This document shows positions 1-13,700 of a DNA stretch of 64,000 bases, one piece after another. The stretch spans positions 59,064-123,063 of the forward strand of contig JAOVVO010000183.1 in assembly GCA_028564675.1 (NCBI GenBank), given 5' to 3'. Below the pieces are notes generated by a model. It made no database searches, was not told the DNA's origin, and saw nothing but the letters and a program-made list of their open reading frames with translations. The position numbers and the translations under genes were made by a program. Source of the DNA: Onchocerca lupi (lineage: Eukaryota; Nematoda; Chromadorea; Rhabditida; Onchocercidae). How positions within the stretch are numbered: position 1 is the first letter of the stretch; each line of letters begins with the position of its first letter.

Positions 1-3000
1 CTTATCCTTACAAAAATTATGTTCAACGACTTCAAGATTCCGTAAGTTAACAAGCACCATTGAAAATGTTTTCGTAAAACTTGGTATGGAAAGAAGAAGT
101 GTGCGTCGATTTCCTTCATATTCAACTACAGCATGTGATACTTCCAGCTGATTGGCTGCAAAAAGTATATGAGGAAATGATTCAATAATAAATGGGTCTC
201 GATCCACGAATGGAAATCCATCTACGGTATCTGGAATAGTCGGTGCCAAGTGTTGCCAGTCGAGAATTTTGCTGAGCAATTCAATACCATTTAATCTTTT
301 CGTGAAACGTTTCAAATCAGACAAGCATTCGCCTAAAAGAATTTGTTCGCAAGCATGGTCAAAATAACATCTAACTTTGCAACAATATAACCTGTGTAAT
401 TTCTTTTATATTACTCCAGATATGAAAATAGGAATAAAGTGACACAATATAACGAGCAATACTATATATATTAGCTTTACTCGACCACGCTCCGCATGGA
501 CAGCTCCGGCTAATCTATATAAATAAAAATCCCAAAATCTTTGAAATTTCTTAAACAGGCGCCTTATCTATATTAATTTAAAATCTAAAATCTCTGAAAG
601 TTCTTACCTATAGCTCTGAAATTATGACACGATGTTGTATTCGAATACGCGCATGTCTTATATATACTTTTTCTATACATGCGTTGCCGTAGCTAAGTCT
701 GGTTAAATGGAAAAAAAGAGAAGATAAGGTGCACGTCTTTAGTGTTGGGGAAAAAATCTGATAGTTTGTAATTTGGTTCGTAGTTTAGTTGAAACAGACA
801 CTGTTTCTTGCTATTGTAATTCAGTTAGATCAGCAATAAATGTGGGGAGGTTTTTTGCGTCTTATGTGATAAAGACGAAATCTTATTGAGAAAGATTTCA
901 CTGATTGAGAAGAATAACTGTTCGTAATGAACAGTTATCAAAGAACATTCAAACAAATTGATCAGTAGATTATTCTTTCATTTTGTTGCTAATAGAGAAT
1001 ACTGCTCAAAAGAACGGTCGGATTATTGTTATTGTTGTGTCGCTTTGAAATGTCGAATTGGAATCCTTAGAACTCCAAACAGTTGCTGTTCCTGCATCGA
1101 TCTTTTGTAGTTTATCTGTGAATCGAAGTGTTTTGGCGGTGAACATGCTTATCGTCCCTTTGAAACTATGTCCGCCACTTTATAATAATTATCGTGGTGC
1201 TTTTGACATCACTTGGCTTTTGCCTTCACCCAGTATGTTTAATTTCATTAGGTACACAATATTTTTTGTTGTTCCATTGTCTGCATGGATATAGAGATTG
1301 TCTAGTTGCCGACTCTAAAACACGCAACATATAATTGTCCATATGAGAAGCAATTCATCTCTAGATATAAACTGCACAATTCTAAAGATTGCTCTATAGC
1401 TTTATTGATAGTAATTGCAAACGCCAATCGAATTTGGAATTTTGATCTCTTAAATTGAAATGGCATATCCGTTGGAATCATATGAATGCGAGGAATGAGG
1501 AAATCTTCATGTTCTATGGCAATTTCAGAGTGGATTCTTCTACCTAGTCGCAATGTTGCAATATACGGGCGATGCAAGAGCTAAGGCCATATCAATTCAG
1601 GATCGAATAACAGCCAGCATCAATCTAATTGGAAACCAGCTCCTCTTGATGCATGTAAAAATCCCGTTATTAGCAGTTTGCATTATTTGATCGTAAATGT
1701 CTTTGCTCAAGCGTTAGCTTAGGAATATTGGATTGCGCATTTGACAAAAGATCAGCCATGTGGTAATTTTGTTCACGATGCAATTCTACATTGAACGAAG
1801 CAGCAATAAATCGACTCGGTATGGCATTCCTAATTGATTGGAACTTTTTTCTCGGTTTCTAAGTACAAATCTTCAATCATTATCAACACTTCTTTGTAGA
1901 TTTCTGCTTTAAAATCCATGTTCATTGAATTCATTGCCTTTTCTTTGCATATTCGACGGAGAATATCTTCAGCCTGTGCATTTCTCCCATCACTTTGTTG
2001 AAGATGAAAGAAAACAGGCAGTTAATACGACTGCAAACAATGCACGAATTTGATTTGGATGTGACATGTTGCAAGCGTCATTAATGCATATATCCCAGGG
2101 TCGATTTTTGCTCCAATAAATTAAGAGCCTGACATGCACTACGAAAAGTGGCATGTGTAACGTCGTAAATAATTCTCAATTGCTGAAAGTACATTGGGCC
2201 GGACACATTTATCAACATCATGAAAAGGAAGAAGCATTCATCTTGATTGGGATGCACGATGTACAGTCTGCCTATCATAGTTTCTTTGAATATGCTAGAT
2301 TGTACGTCAAATCAATCAATAAAGAACTTGAAACCTTGCGCCAAAATGAACAGCGAACTCTTACGACAAAGATGCAAAGCAAGACATGACTAATATTAGA
2401 AGTCAGACAAACAATCCATTAACTGCTTGAATAAAAAAAATCATTATACACATTGCTACTTGTTATTGCGACTCTGCTGGGTCAGCAATAGACTTTATTC
2501 GATATTATTCACAATATCGTGCAATAAAATAGTAAACAGTAAACGAATAATGCACGGTAAATGTAAAAAATACTAACAGTGGCCTTCTAAATTGTCGCTT
2601 GTTCTGTCATTGAAATCGCTTTAATACTGGATTGGGATTTGCCACTGATAATGATGTTGAAGGAATTGATCTGGTTGAAAACGCTGATGCAGTGAGAAAT
2701 GAGTTGAAAGGATTGCGAATTGTATATCCCAAAGAAGAAAAAACCATTCATGCTGATTCTCCCAATGTCGCTGCTTATACTGATGATGCCCGGAAGCTCA
2801 CATCTTATATATGGATCATCCTTGGATTTGATATTGGGAGGAGGTCCATACAAGTTATACAAAAGATCGGTTATGAGGATAAGGATAAGATCGAAATTCT
2901 CATCAGCCTCATATTTTGTACGTTCCTGGGAATTGAAATTTTAACATTTCATAAGCTGTCCATAAGCTCTAATAGCAAATCAAAGGATGTGGGAATGCCC

Positions 3001-5623
3001 ACATATCCTGAGAATATTAATAAATTCTTATATACAGATTATTTGGATTATTTCGTTTTATTTATATCATAAATATTCCTGTCACAAGTGTGACAAATAA
3101 AAAAAAATAGATATACCTAGATAAAAACATGTGCCTATTCGAATGCAACGTTGTGTCGAAATTTGAAAATAATCGGTGAAGAGGTTGCAAAGTTATGTGA
3201 GGAGTAACAAGGAACATTTACAATATATATATATATATAGGAAAATTGTATAAATCAAATTCTAGACATCATCTTATCCAGCCAATAACAATACGTGGTA
3301 AAAGTTCAATGTATCAAAAATATAAAAACTGCTCATAAATTTACGAATTTTGATTTTACTCACCGGATGTTCCCATAATATGAACGCCTTCCAAGCTGAA
3401 GTGATAAGGATTGGTCGCAAGATTAAGCATCTTTCCATGCTTTGAACCCATTTGAAATACTGCACGATGAATCGGTTGCTGAGGCATTAGATAAGTAGAT
3501 GGATCACCCAGACCTGGCATTACATCAACCTCCAAGAAACTCTGGAACATCATATGAATAAAGTTTTTTTGGTTTCGTAATTTTATTCAAATTAATTTTT
3601 GTAAATAAGCCAGTAGGACCATTCATATTCGATGGAAGTGCACGCATTTCCCAATATATATTTATTAAAATATTTGAATAACGTTAACTTACAGATATCT
3701 TTGATAAAAATTTATCCATGTGTGCTATACATTCAACATTTGGACATTCCTCATTTTTAATTAGATAACGAGCAGCCGTTGTAAATTCTCGCCCCTAGAA
3801 AAAAAAGTACGAGGTAAATTTCTAAATATAGACTAAATTTACACTAAAAATTTATACTGGAATAAATTTTACTTTTAAAAACAAATAATTAATGCAAAAT
3901 TATCTTAAATATGCAGCTCACCTGTTCCGTTACAGCAACACTTTCCCCGGCTACTACCAATCGTACTATCCTTTCCACAATATCTCGTTCCTTAAAAAAA
4001 TTCATTTCTGCAATAGCTCTTTTATCCTTATATATTAGAATAGAAATGACTCAATTCAAAATTTTAAACAAAAATTTCTAACGAGTCATAAAAAATTTAT
4101 AATTTTGGTCCTTCAACTGTTTTGTTGAGTGATGCCCTAAACAGAAAATGCTAATGCGCATAAGTGTATATCGATTACTGGAATACAAAATGAATCTTTC
4201 TTAAGTATATTTATTCGTCATCGTGGAACGAATGATGGAACCTGAACATATTAAACATCATGTGCAAGGTTCTATCAATATGCATATCATAGAAATGATT
4301 TAAAATGTGCAAACCTTTTCGAATAGTGGTAGTGAGCCGCAAAGCCATTTCTGCAATAAATCAAGAGAGAATATCTTTTCAGCGTCTTTATCAACTTGGC
4401 CAGTGAATGAGAATCCTGAGACGAACACAACATATCTTAACAGAAATAACTGACAAACTTTCTGAGAAGAAATCCCGATATCATTCATTAATTGGAAGAA
4501 AAGTGAAGCCATTTACTTTAAAAAATGAAGTAGAATATTTTAAATTGATTTAATTACTAAGAAAAATAAGACTGTCCGCTATAGTAATCGTTTCTTTACA
4601 TCTAAATAGTGGCATGAAATTACCTATCATCATTTAGAATTGGATATGTCGGCTGTGGCGCTTTCGAAGGCCAAATCACCTGACTGACTTGAAAGATTTC
4701 ATTATCAAGTTGCATACCATATATACCAGCTACACATCCCGTAGCAAATTCGTCCATATCAAAATTACCAGAAAGACGCACAATTTGGTCGTCGTCTTCA
4801 AATTCCACAAAGTCTTCTTCACCTATTAATCTGTTGTCAAAAATTACTTTTATGTCAAACTCGAAAAAATTTCAGCCCATATGAAATTCATTAAAATCTA
4901 AACTAAGCTAATTCGGAAACACATCAATTACTTGTCTTCGGCGACTGGTTGTGGAAGAATGAGCTGTTCCTCTGCAAGATTACGAAGGATGCTTGGTCTT
5001 AATTTAACACGCTTTGCTATTGTACCAATGACCAAAACTTTACCACCTTTTCTAGCTTTTGTAAGTCGACATGGTTCAATATCATCACCTAAAAATTATT
5101 ATTATTTTATCTACTCTTTTTTAATTTACAATTAGCCAAGTAGAAATTGATGACAACGATCCTCCATAATGTTTTTGTCTCTTCTCTCTTACTAATAAAA
5201 CTATTTAAAAAGAGATCGAATCAAAGAATTTAAAATATCTTAAATTACTTGTTTTATCATTTGGCTAATTTCATTAAGTCATCCTATTTTGCCTATAATA
5301 GTTAAGCAAACAAAATAAGTCCAGTTGAAGTCTTAATATTATACTTGTTATTTGAAACTTTCGTGTCAAATTTTAACCGGCAACACCGATAAGTGCTACT
5401 GAAACTTATTCGGAATTACAGTACCACATGGAAATCGACATAAAATGATACCAAGTAGCAACTTCGAATTATCAATGATTCGTTCTCGTAATAATTTAAC
5501 CCTTGCTCGATATATATGATAATATTGCCGATGAAAACATTCTGCTTCGATATCTTTTTTTCCGATTAAATATTTGTCTGATAAATTTTGATAATGCGCC
5601 GAAAAACGTCGACGCTGGCTCAT
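1..5623 (-). CDS. pold-2: DNA polymerase delta small subunit (POLD2), 3' end cut by window edge
   Basis: This is the regulatory B subunit of DNA polymerase delta, which joins the catalytic subunit in nuclear lagging-strand replication and repair. Exons read on the minus strand are 5623-5452, 5088-4932, 4830-4624, 4435-4315, 4026-3922, 3794-3693, 3541-3364 and 370 to the window edge. Recognisable blocks, N to C, are FHRQYYHIYRARV, the OB-fold segment LRPSILRNLAEEQLILPQP, the phosphodiesterase-like core RYVVFVSGFSF, then VDVMPGLGDPSTYLMPQQP and LATNPYHFSLEGVHIMGTSG. The last exon gives PDTVDGFPFVDRDPFI and a C-terminal strand close to the usual end of about 470 residues, so only a few residues lie beyond base 1. 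Phases agree except between 3364 and 370, where about 10 residues (a short exon) could not be located; that intron also carries a transposon relic. The start ATG at 5623 lies just behind a possible acceptor. An E2F-type site lies about 190 bases upstream. Confidence 0.95.
470..3240 (-). mobile_element. Helitron-like relic A, inside the last POLD2 intron
   Basis: The stretch lies inside an intron of POLD2 and is closely related in sequence to the insertion at 11611-14616. It carries a decayed PIF1-type helicase on the minus strand. The low-coordinate edge has a GC-rich hairpin (CCACGCTCCGCATGG) followed by CTAAT and then TCTATATAAATAAA, which resemble Helitron 3' and 5' termini. The two ends share an imperfect inverted similarity of roughly 150 bases; one landmark is ATTCGAATACGCGCATG near 640 against the complement of CATGTGCCTATTCGAATG near 3135. 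No replication-initiator domain is visible. Exact ends are uncertain. Confidence 0.7.
1188..1960 (-). pseudogene. PIF1-type (Helitron) helicase fragment, decayed
   Basis: The longest intact piece, 1577-1302, reads FQFKRSKFQIRLAFAITINK and then FSYGQLYVACFRVG. This matches the C-terminal helicase motifs of Helitron-encoded PIF1 helicases (IRLAFAMTINK...GQLYVACSRV). At 1690-1760 the reverse strand gives DLLSNAQSNIPKLTLEQ, the segment that normally precedes the Walker A motif. Walker A and most of the central domain are lost and several frames are needed, so it cannot be functional. Confidence 0.75.
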
Positions 5624-5811
5624 TTCCTGGAAAAATATCTAAAGAAAAATCTTTAGAAGGATCCGGAAAAAAATTTAAAACACTAAGAAATTCCAAAAAT
5701 ATTTAAAAAACGTATAAAAGCAATCAAAAAAAAAAAAAAAAAAAAAGAGTTTGAAAAAGCCAAGCAACAATCATTGACAGCCGAAAACAAAAGCTAGCTA
5801 CCATTTTAAAA

Positions 5812-5819
5812 TTCCCGCC
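5812..5819 (-). promoter_or_regulatory. E2F/DP-type site upstream of POLD2
   Basis: The reverse strand reads GGCGGGAATTTTAAA about 190 bases before the POLD2 start codon. GGCGGGAA is a classic E2F/DP binding site (EFL-1/DPL-1 in nematodes), and replication genes are standard E2F targets. The same 12-base core, GGCGGGAATTTT, occurs upstream of the CENP-C gene at 39815. Binding is inferred. Confidence 0.55.
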
Positions 5820-6610
5820 TCTCTTCTGATCATTTCGTGTTTCTGAGATTTCATTGCAGCTAAATATTCTTATCATTATCGTCATATCAGTATAATCACA
5901 AGAATAGCTTGTATATCTTTCATATTATTTATATTCTTTTCATTTTTTCCTTCGATATTTAACTCACTAATATGGATATGTTTGTCTATAATTGTGAATA
6001 TCTATTTCCACTACAGGTTTATTATCTCATGCATTGCTGTAAGGAAGAAGTTTTCAAGTTGCTAAAGTTCAAATGAAAATATTATATGAGAATTAAAACA
6101 TTTAATAAATAATGATGTTATTCGTCGAGCAATAATTGACACAGTAATATGAACTTTTTGCATAAAACTGTGCTTGCAAATATATTTGAAAATTTTTAAA
6201 ATTTGAATATTTTAATATTTTCTAAAATTTTAGCAATTAATTTCTTTTTTACATATTACGCAAACATTATGGAACAGAATTTCTTCCATTTTTTATTAGA
6301 AAATATTTTATTAATTGTTGAAAATTTTATTCAATCTTCGAAGAATATCAAAACAACGAATAAAGCATCAAATATGAAATGATCATATCAAAATATTCTG
6401 AATATTCAACAAAAAGATAAATTTATTTTAATCTAATACATTTAAATTTGAAATTATTAAATGGATGAAATTTTTGAACTTTTATGAAAATTATTACAAT
6501 CAATGTTTCAAAAGTAATGGAAGAGGAAAATTTAATATTTAAAACTTAGTATGTAATATTAGAAGGTTAAATTTTTGTAGATATCATAAAGTAAGAAAAT
6601 CATATTTTCT

Positions 6611-7849
6611 TCATGATATTCTCGGTTCAGCAGTGGTTTGAGGTTCGTTTGCTTCTTCCTGAAGATTAATGGAAACATTCACAGATGGAATTGTCTTGTT
6701 AGAAAGAAAAATATGTGCAATAGCGGATGCCATTCGGCCAATTGCATCAGCATTTTCGTCTGAAAGTAAATTATTATCCTGAAAATGCCAAACAAAGATT
6801 TAAAGGAGAAGATTGACGGATCAAAATAAAATTGATTAAATAGATAGTTTTCCCAAGAAACGACAGAAATTAATAGCAACGATCTGAAAATAAAAATATT
6901 CTTTAAATAAAATTCAAAAATTTTTTAAAGATATCTTTTCAATAGAAATGGACAATGTCCACTCCTTTCTTCTCAACACATTTTTGTTTATTTCATATAT
7001 ATATATCATCAATACCATGACTTTCGGAAAGAGTATTGGTTCGAATAATTGTCCGTTCAATTGTTTTCACAACTGGCCCAGCAAAAACTGTTACCTTATC
7101 CTAAAAAATAATTAAAAAACTATCATCAAAATTTGAAATTTGAAGAAAAATATGAAAGATTCTTCGAAATTTAATTACAGATTCAATCATTTTTAAAATA
7201 ATTCAAAAAATAATTGCCATTTTATGCTAATTAATTAATTTCATTCCCATTACTATCTATCTAAATTAATAATTTTGGAAATATTCCCTTTTTTGAACCA
7301 AATCGTAAGATTACTCGTAAATTGTATCTTTTTGCAATTTCAAACAATTTTATTTCTCGTATTTTTCTTTCATTTGCCAAACTCCAACTCTCTTTATCTT
7401 TTTTTTTTAGAAAATGAAAGAAACGGATAAATTTGAAATGACTGAAGTGTACAGGTTTTTTTTCCACATTGATAAGTTCGGATGCATAAGCTGGATCAGC
7501 TTTATCCCATTCTGTATCGGAACATGTTGCTAATGACTCACCAAATTTCGTCTTTTGACTTTCTGGGATCTGCAACCAATTCGAATATAAACAAAATGGA
7601 AGGATGCGAAAAATTGCAAAGATTTGCAAACAAAAAAAAAAAAAAAAATAAACCAAAAAATTTACTTAATTTCGATAACTTCCTGGATTAACTCAAGAAA
7701 TTGTCGATATTATTTTTTAAAAAAAAAGGTAATGAAAAAATAATAAACTATCTGATGAAATCATTGACCTTTTCAATTATTTGTTTTTTTTCAGTTACAA
7801 CTTTTTCCTTCAGGTTTTCCTCAAAATTTTTCTCATTTGATGATGACAT
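6611..7849 (-). CDS. Unrecognised 143-residue protein
   Basis: Four exons are inferred on the minus strand: 7849-7769, 7569-7453, 7100-7016 and 6759-6611. All junctions keep phase and use GT...AG boundaries, with acceptors ending TTGCAG, TTTTAG and TTTCAG. The product is 143 residues, hydrophilic and charged, with a Lys/Glu-rich N terminus (MSSSNEKNFEENLKEK), a central SDTEWDKADPAYASELINVE stretch and a moderately apolar segment AIGRMASAIAHIFLS before a polar tail. No signal peptide, membrane helix or known motif is visible, and I do not recognise the family. An alternative splice at the last intron (acceptor about 20 bases earlier) breaks phase unless a different donor is used. The gene lies between POLD2 and a gene-free stretch; no promoter element was identified. 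Confidence 0.6.
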
Positions 7850-10764
7850 TTTGTTATTCTCTTGGGGCGATTAATTTTAACACCAAAAATTCGAGATGAT
7901 AATGATGAATCGACCGTTTGCTATGTCGAGATTAACGCATACTGAAATTTTTGTGCCTGAGCAAATGAAATTTAAACTTTCATCCTCGTTGCTTTCTAAT
8001 ATGTATTGAATTTTTTTTCGATTTGCCTGTTTTACGCATTTTCATATTTTCTATTCATTGACACATAAAACATTATGATTTCATGCCATTTTCTTCTTTA
8101 ATTTCTTTTTTATTCTGCATTTTTATTTTTGGAAAGTTTTATTTCTATCTGAATTTCTCAATACTTCATTCATTTTAATCATACAAGTTGATATCAGCTT
8201 CTTCTTCCTAAATATCGACTTAAAATTTCTAGATTCTTTCTGAAAATCTATAAAGCTGCCAAGATTTATGTCAATCTAGAATTCTGCTTCTTTCTAAGCC
8301 CAAATATTTGTTATTAAGATCGAAATTACTAATTAATTTACAGCTTGATATGACTTTGAAACGAATATCTGAAAATGTTTCTACCTCTATATCAATATTT
8401 CTGAATATTTATTTCTGAAAAATGTAGAACGTATTATTCTATCATTTAAAAAAAAAAAAAAAAAATCAATTGCAGGTTACAAAATTATTCCAATTGTTTA
8501 TTTTTTTTTTAATTTTATTGTTTCATTTTTAATTTTTGAGCATATTTCTTACAAGCAGACAAAGAAAATCTTATAAATTTTGTTCCCATAGCTAGCATAA
8601 ATTTGTTCGAAATTTTCCACAGAAGAGATTGTTGGAGAAAGGAAAAAAAAAATTTTTTTGCCTTCTTTTATATATGGCAATATGTGGTTTAAATGTAACA
8701 TATTTCATTTTCAAATTTCCAATTTTAAATCATTTTTCTTTTTTTTACTTCTCGAATTTTATTTGAAAAATAATCGCTAGCAATAAAGTTAAATTGGAGA
8801 TATGATATAAATGAACACGCGATATAATCAGTTGATTGTCATTTCATGCATGCTATGAAATTTATATAATATTGAATATATCAGACAATTCTATAATTTA
8901 CAACAATTGATAGAATAAGGCAGAAATTTTTTGAAAAATTATGTTTTTTCGTCAAATAAGTTGAATTCATAATTATTATAGATCTCTAAAGTTTTGTTCC
9001 ATAGAATTTTCAATAAATAACAAATCTTAGTGGAATTATCACTGAATCATTGATTAAAAGAGAAGTATTCTAATCTCAATTCATTTTAAGTCCAAATAAA
9101 TTCATTTTGTAGCAGAAATTTTCATCAAAAAATGATGTTGGAAATTCTTCATCTTTTTCACTTTTATTTACTTTTTTTGCATATATCTTTTAATCACTTG
9201 AAATGATTAGTTTATGCCTGAAAGATATTAAAAATTTTATCTAATTGCTATTTTCTTTAAAACTTTATACTAAATTAATAATCAGCAAAAAAAATAAAAA
9301 AGACGAAACTGGAATTTGATTTATTGCTTTTGGGTAAATAGGTTAAATTTATTTATTTATTGTTTAACGATAAACAAGGAAAACTACTGTTCACTCAATT
9401 TTTCAAAATGATTCTCTTTCCTACTGTTTATAAATGGCATGATGTTTGCAAAAATTTTATATTTGAAATTGAAATTCCTATCTATCTCTTTCCGATCATT
9501 GTGTAAAAGTATATTATCCACATTTGGAAATTTTTGTTGCTTTGAAATATGCTTTGATTCGATCATTTCTGCTCATAATTGTATGCTAATTTTTCTGCAA
9601 ATTTATCTCAAATATACATCATAGAAACAATTTATTTCGTTTTTTTTAATTCTTTTCAATATGATCGATGTGATATAAATTAACGATTTGTTATATGATC
9701 TATTTACAGTGTGTTCGAAATTCTATATTCGAGTTAAGATTTAGAATTAGAAAGAAATTTATATTTCATTAAATCAACGATATTTTTTGTTATCATATTG
9801 CATTATATAATTTGATAGTATTAAATTTTATTGTAGACAATCACAATAAGTAAATTATAACAATGTATAGTTTACTAATGAAATATATCTTTGAAACATT
9901 GTAACTTAACTTGCAGATTGAGTAATTTTCGAAACTTTTATATCATCATATAAACTATCAATTTAATTCATTTTTTCATGTTTTTTTTTTCTTTAAAAAT
10001 TTTTCCATTTTATTGCCACTAACGTTCCGGAAGTGTAGAAATTTTTCTTTTTTCAAATATACCATATAGCCTTGAAGTAATAAAGATCCCAAGAGATTGC
10101 AAGAAAAGTCTTTTAAAACTTTCAATTGAAAAAAAAAACTCCATAGATATTTCGCGTTTTTTGGTGTCTTTTAGCTTTTAGTTGAAAAACTGTAGCATCA
10201 TTGTTTTCCAAATTAAATAGCTGACAATTTGACGAATTTAATTAGTTGTAAATATAATTTAGTCTTTGTAGAATTGTTTCTCTGCGCTTCAAGTTCATCT
10301 AATTCGAGATTGAGATTTAAAATTGTCTTAAAATGGGACCAGTTCTTGCAACATTTTCGAAATAGAAAATCTATTAAGCTAAGTTTAATATTTTAGATAC
10401 TATTCGTGCTGCTATCTTTTCTTCTCATCGAATCAGAAATTTTGTAAAAGAATTATAAATAGCATTTGCAAGAATAATTCTAATAAATTTTTCTATAGAA
10501 TTAATTAACTATTATAATTTGCAATTAAGATAAGTATTGTAATATATCTTAATTGGGGGCAAAAGAATAAATTTGACGATTTCAAAAGAAATTCTCAATT
10601 TTTAGAAATTACTGTTTTCATTCTAATTTCTGTCCAAATATTTAAATAATTGTCCGAATAATCAAATTATTCGAATTCTAAAAACCTGAAATCATTTACA
10701 AATTCATACTGTAACTGTATATTCTTTCAAATAATTCGCATTGTTATCCTCCCAAATTAGATGT
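7850..10764. other. Gene-free AT-rich stretch
   Basis: Very AT-rich sequence with homopolymer A and T tracts (for example near 8450, 9965 and 10945). I saw no convincing exon chain, RNA gene or mobile element on either strand. It probably holds the 5' flanks of the divergent genes on both sides. Confidence 0.6.
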
Positions 10765-13700
10765 ATGCATCAAATCACATTTAATCCAATGCTTTCATTT
10801 GCTTCCAAACCAAAATCAAAGGTATGTTCCCATTAATAATTTAACCCTTTCAGTTTTACTTTCTTTTTTTTTTTTCAAAAATTTTTTCTTCTTTTCAAAA
10901 TTCTGTTATCCAGCAGCATTCCTTCTAGATAGCTTTAAATTTTCATTGTAGTTTTTTTTTTTTTTTTTTCTGAAAAAAATTGCTTTCAAAGTGCTTTCAA
11001 AGTCTGAATATTGTTGAAAAAATGAATACTAGCAGATGTAAATGGTATTGGAAATTAAATTGTAATGGAAATTTTCGGAAAATGTAAATAGCAATAGTGT
11101 AGTATTTAAATATACATGGAAAAAAGTGCTTTTATTAGAACAAATATTTTCTTTTTCCTTCTCGAAGAAAAAAAAAATCCTAAGATGTCGATGTTTTCTA
11201 ACGTCTTAAGTAGAAATATATTCAGTGAAGAAATAAATACTATAAATTAAAGTTCAACTATTATAGTTTTTTCTTTGTAATTATTTTATAAATAAATTTC
11301 TCATCATTTTTTTCTTATAATTAATTTCAGCAAGATGATATACGAAATAAACTAAATGCAATTAAAATGATCTGTGCTCATCATAAAGCATTATGTCAAA
11401 GTTTCATGCAGTGGAAAGTTGCTATTGAAGAAGTAAATAATTGAACGAGATATTTTCGTTGTCAGCTGTTAAATATTTAATTGAATAAATTGATTAGAAT
11501 GAATTTAAATTTTGAATTAATCACTTATTAGATTTACACGATTCGCTTGTTAGTTCAAATCGATTGGCTGGGAAAAAAATCAGCCATATTATTTCATGAA
11601 TTTATAAGATAATAGCTGGATCCGGCCAAGCTCCGCGTGGCCGATCCAGCTAGTCTATGGGGGCTGGCCACGCTTCGCGTATCCGGCTCCAGCCAATCTA
11701 TAGAAATAGAAATGCCAATGTTCGTTTGTTCAAAAATCTTAAACCCCCGAAAGTTGTTAAACATGCGTCTTATCTATATTGATTCAAAATTCAAAATCTT
11801 AGATATCGGAAAGTCCTTTGAAATTTTGATACAATGTTGCATTCGAAAACGCCATGTTTTTATACACGCGTTGCTGTAGCTCAATCTCGTTAAGTGGAAA
11901 AAAAGAAAAGAGAAAGCGCATGCTTCTAATGTTGGAGGAATCTGGTTAAATGGAAAAAAAGAAAGGAAAAGGAGCATATTTCTAATGTTGGAAAAAAAAA
12001 CTGCTACATTTTAATTTGATTTGTAGTTTGCTCGGATTGGAGACTGATTCTTGTTGTTGTGATCAAGCTAGGTTAGCAATAAGTTTGAAGAGGTTTTTTT
12101 GTCTTGTATGACAGTTATGAATGCTGTTGAAGAATATTTTATTGATTGATGAAGAGTGTTTCTTCGTAATAAAAAGTTATTAGAGAACATCCAGGCAAAT
12201 TAATCATTGGGTTATTCTTTCCTTTGTCGATAATAGAGAAGAATAGTATTCAAGTGAACTGTCGGATTGTTGCTACTGTTGGATCGCTTTGAACTGTCGA
12301 ACTGGAACTCTTGGAACTTCGAACTATTGCTGTTGCTGCCTCGATCTTTAACGTTATCTGTGAATTGGATCGTTTTGGTGATAAACATGTTTGTCGTTCC
12401 TTTGAAACTATGTCGCGACACTTGATCTTTAGTATTTCTTGTTTACAATTATTGCCATGGCGTTATTTGGCATCTTTCAATTTTCGCCCACAACTAATAT
12501 GTTTAATTTTACAATACCTGGTGGGTATACAATATTTTTTGTTATTCCATTGTCTATGTAGATGAGGAAATTGCCTGGTTTGCCGACTCTAGAACACGCA
12601 ACACCTAATTGTCCATGTGCGAAGCAATCCGTCTCTAGATCTAAATCGAACAATTCTAAAGATTGACCCTAAGTTTTATTGGTGATGAATGCAAACGCCA
12701 ATCGAATTGGGAATCGCAATCGCTTAAACTGAAATGGCAGATCTGCTGGAATCATAGGAAGGATATCTTCATCTTTGAAAGGTTCTGTCAAGATTGTTAT
12801 CTCTACAAAATTGCTCATTAATTTTTTTACTGCAAGCTGCATGCTGTTGCAAAGTTTTGGCTGGTTGATATTTCGCAACATGATAATTGGCACGCCGATT
12901 TTCAATTACAATACGTGCGGTGGCATTCCTGGCAGATCGAGTAAATCCAAAAATTCTGTTGGATAAATAACCGCTTCATCTGATTTCACAACAATGTCGA
13001 AAGACTTATATGTGATTTCGCTTTGAATGTTGACTGAATAATATTGTTAAGTTCGTCGACGTCTTTGTTCTTGGCCGCAAGAATAGTTCGTTCACTCAGC
13101 CAATCGTTATTCTTACTATTGGTTTGAATATTGGAAAATACTTTTTCGAACAATTTTTCTTTTGACTTTACTAAATTGCAGAAATTATGAAGGAATGAAA
13201 TTCGCCCTATGGTCAGATCAATCATTATCTTTCCGTTCCCAATTTTGCAATTAATGTGAGAATATTCCAGCTGATCAATCGTTTTGGCAATTAATGTGAG
13301 AATATTCCAGCTGATCGATCGTTTTGCAGCTGAATGCATATTTTTAGTTCATTTTAACGTCTTTACGTTTCACCAAAAAGTAGAGCATTTCAGGCAAGCA
13401 TTTATTTTCTTCACAGGTATCGATCGAAGAATTACAAATAATGTTCGCCTGAAATCTCCTGCAAGCAGTTTTAATGCGTTCGCAAATAGTCTGATATTTC
13501 CATGCAAATCTTACAATGATCGATCAAGAGTCTCGATCGATTTTTGTGCGCCATTGTACATTCATCCCAAACAATAAGTTTCCATTTTTGTAATACTTTT
13601 CCAATGCCGGATGTTTTGAAAATTCTGCATTTGGGAGTTTCAATGAATCGCATGCTCAATGGCAATTTCAAAGCGGAACAGGAGTCTTTCACCTGTTAAC

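Noticed and set aside
2632..3072. 146-codon open frame within relic A
   Set aside because: It overlaps sequence shared with the non-coding fragment D, where the frame is broken, and lacks a good start; treated as part of the mobile element.
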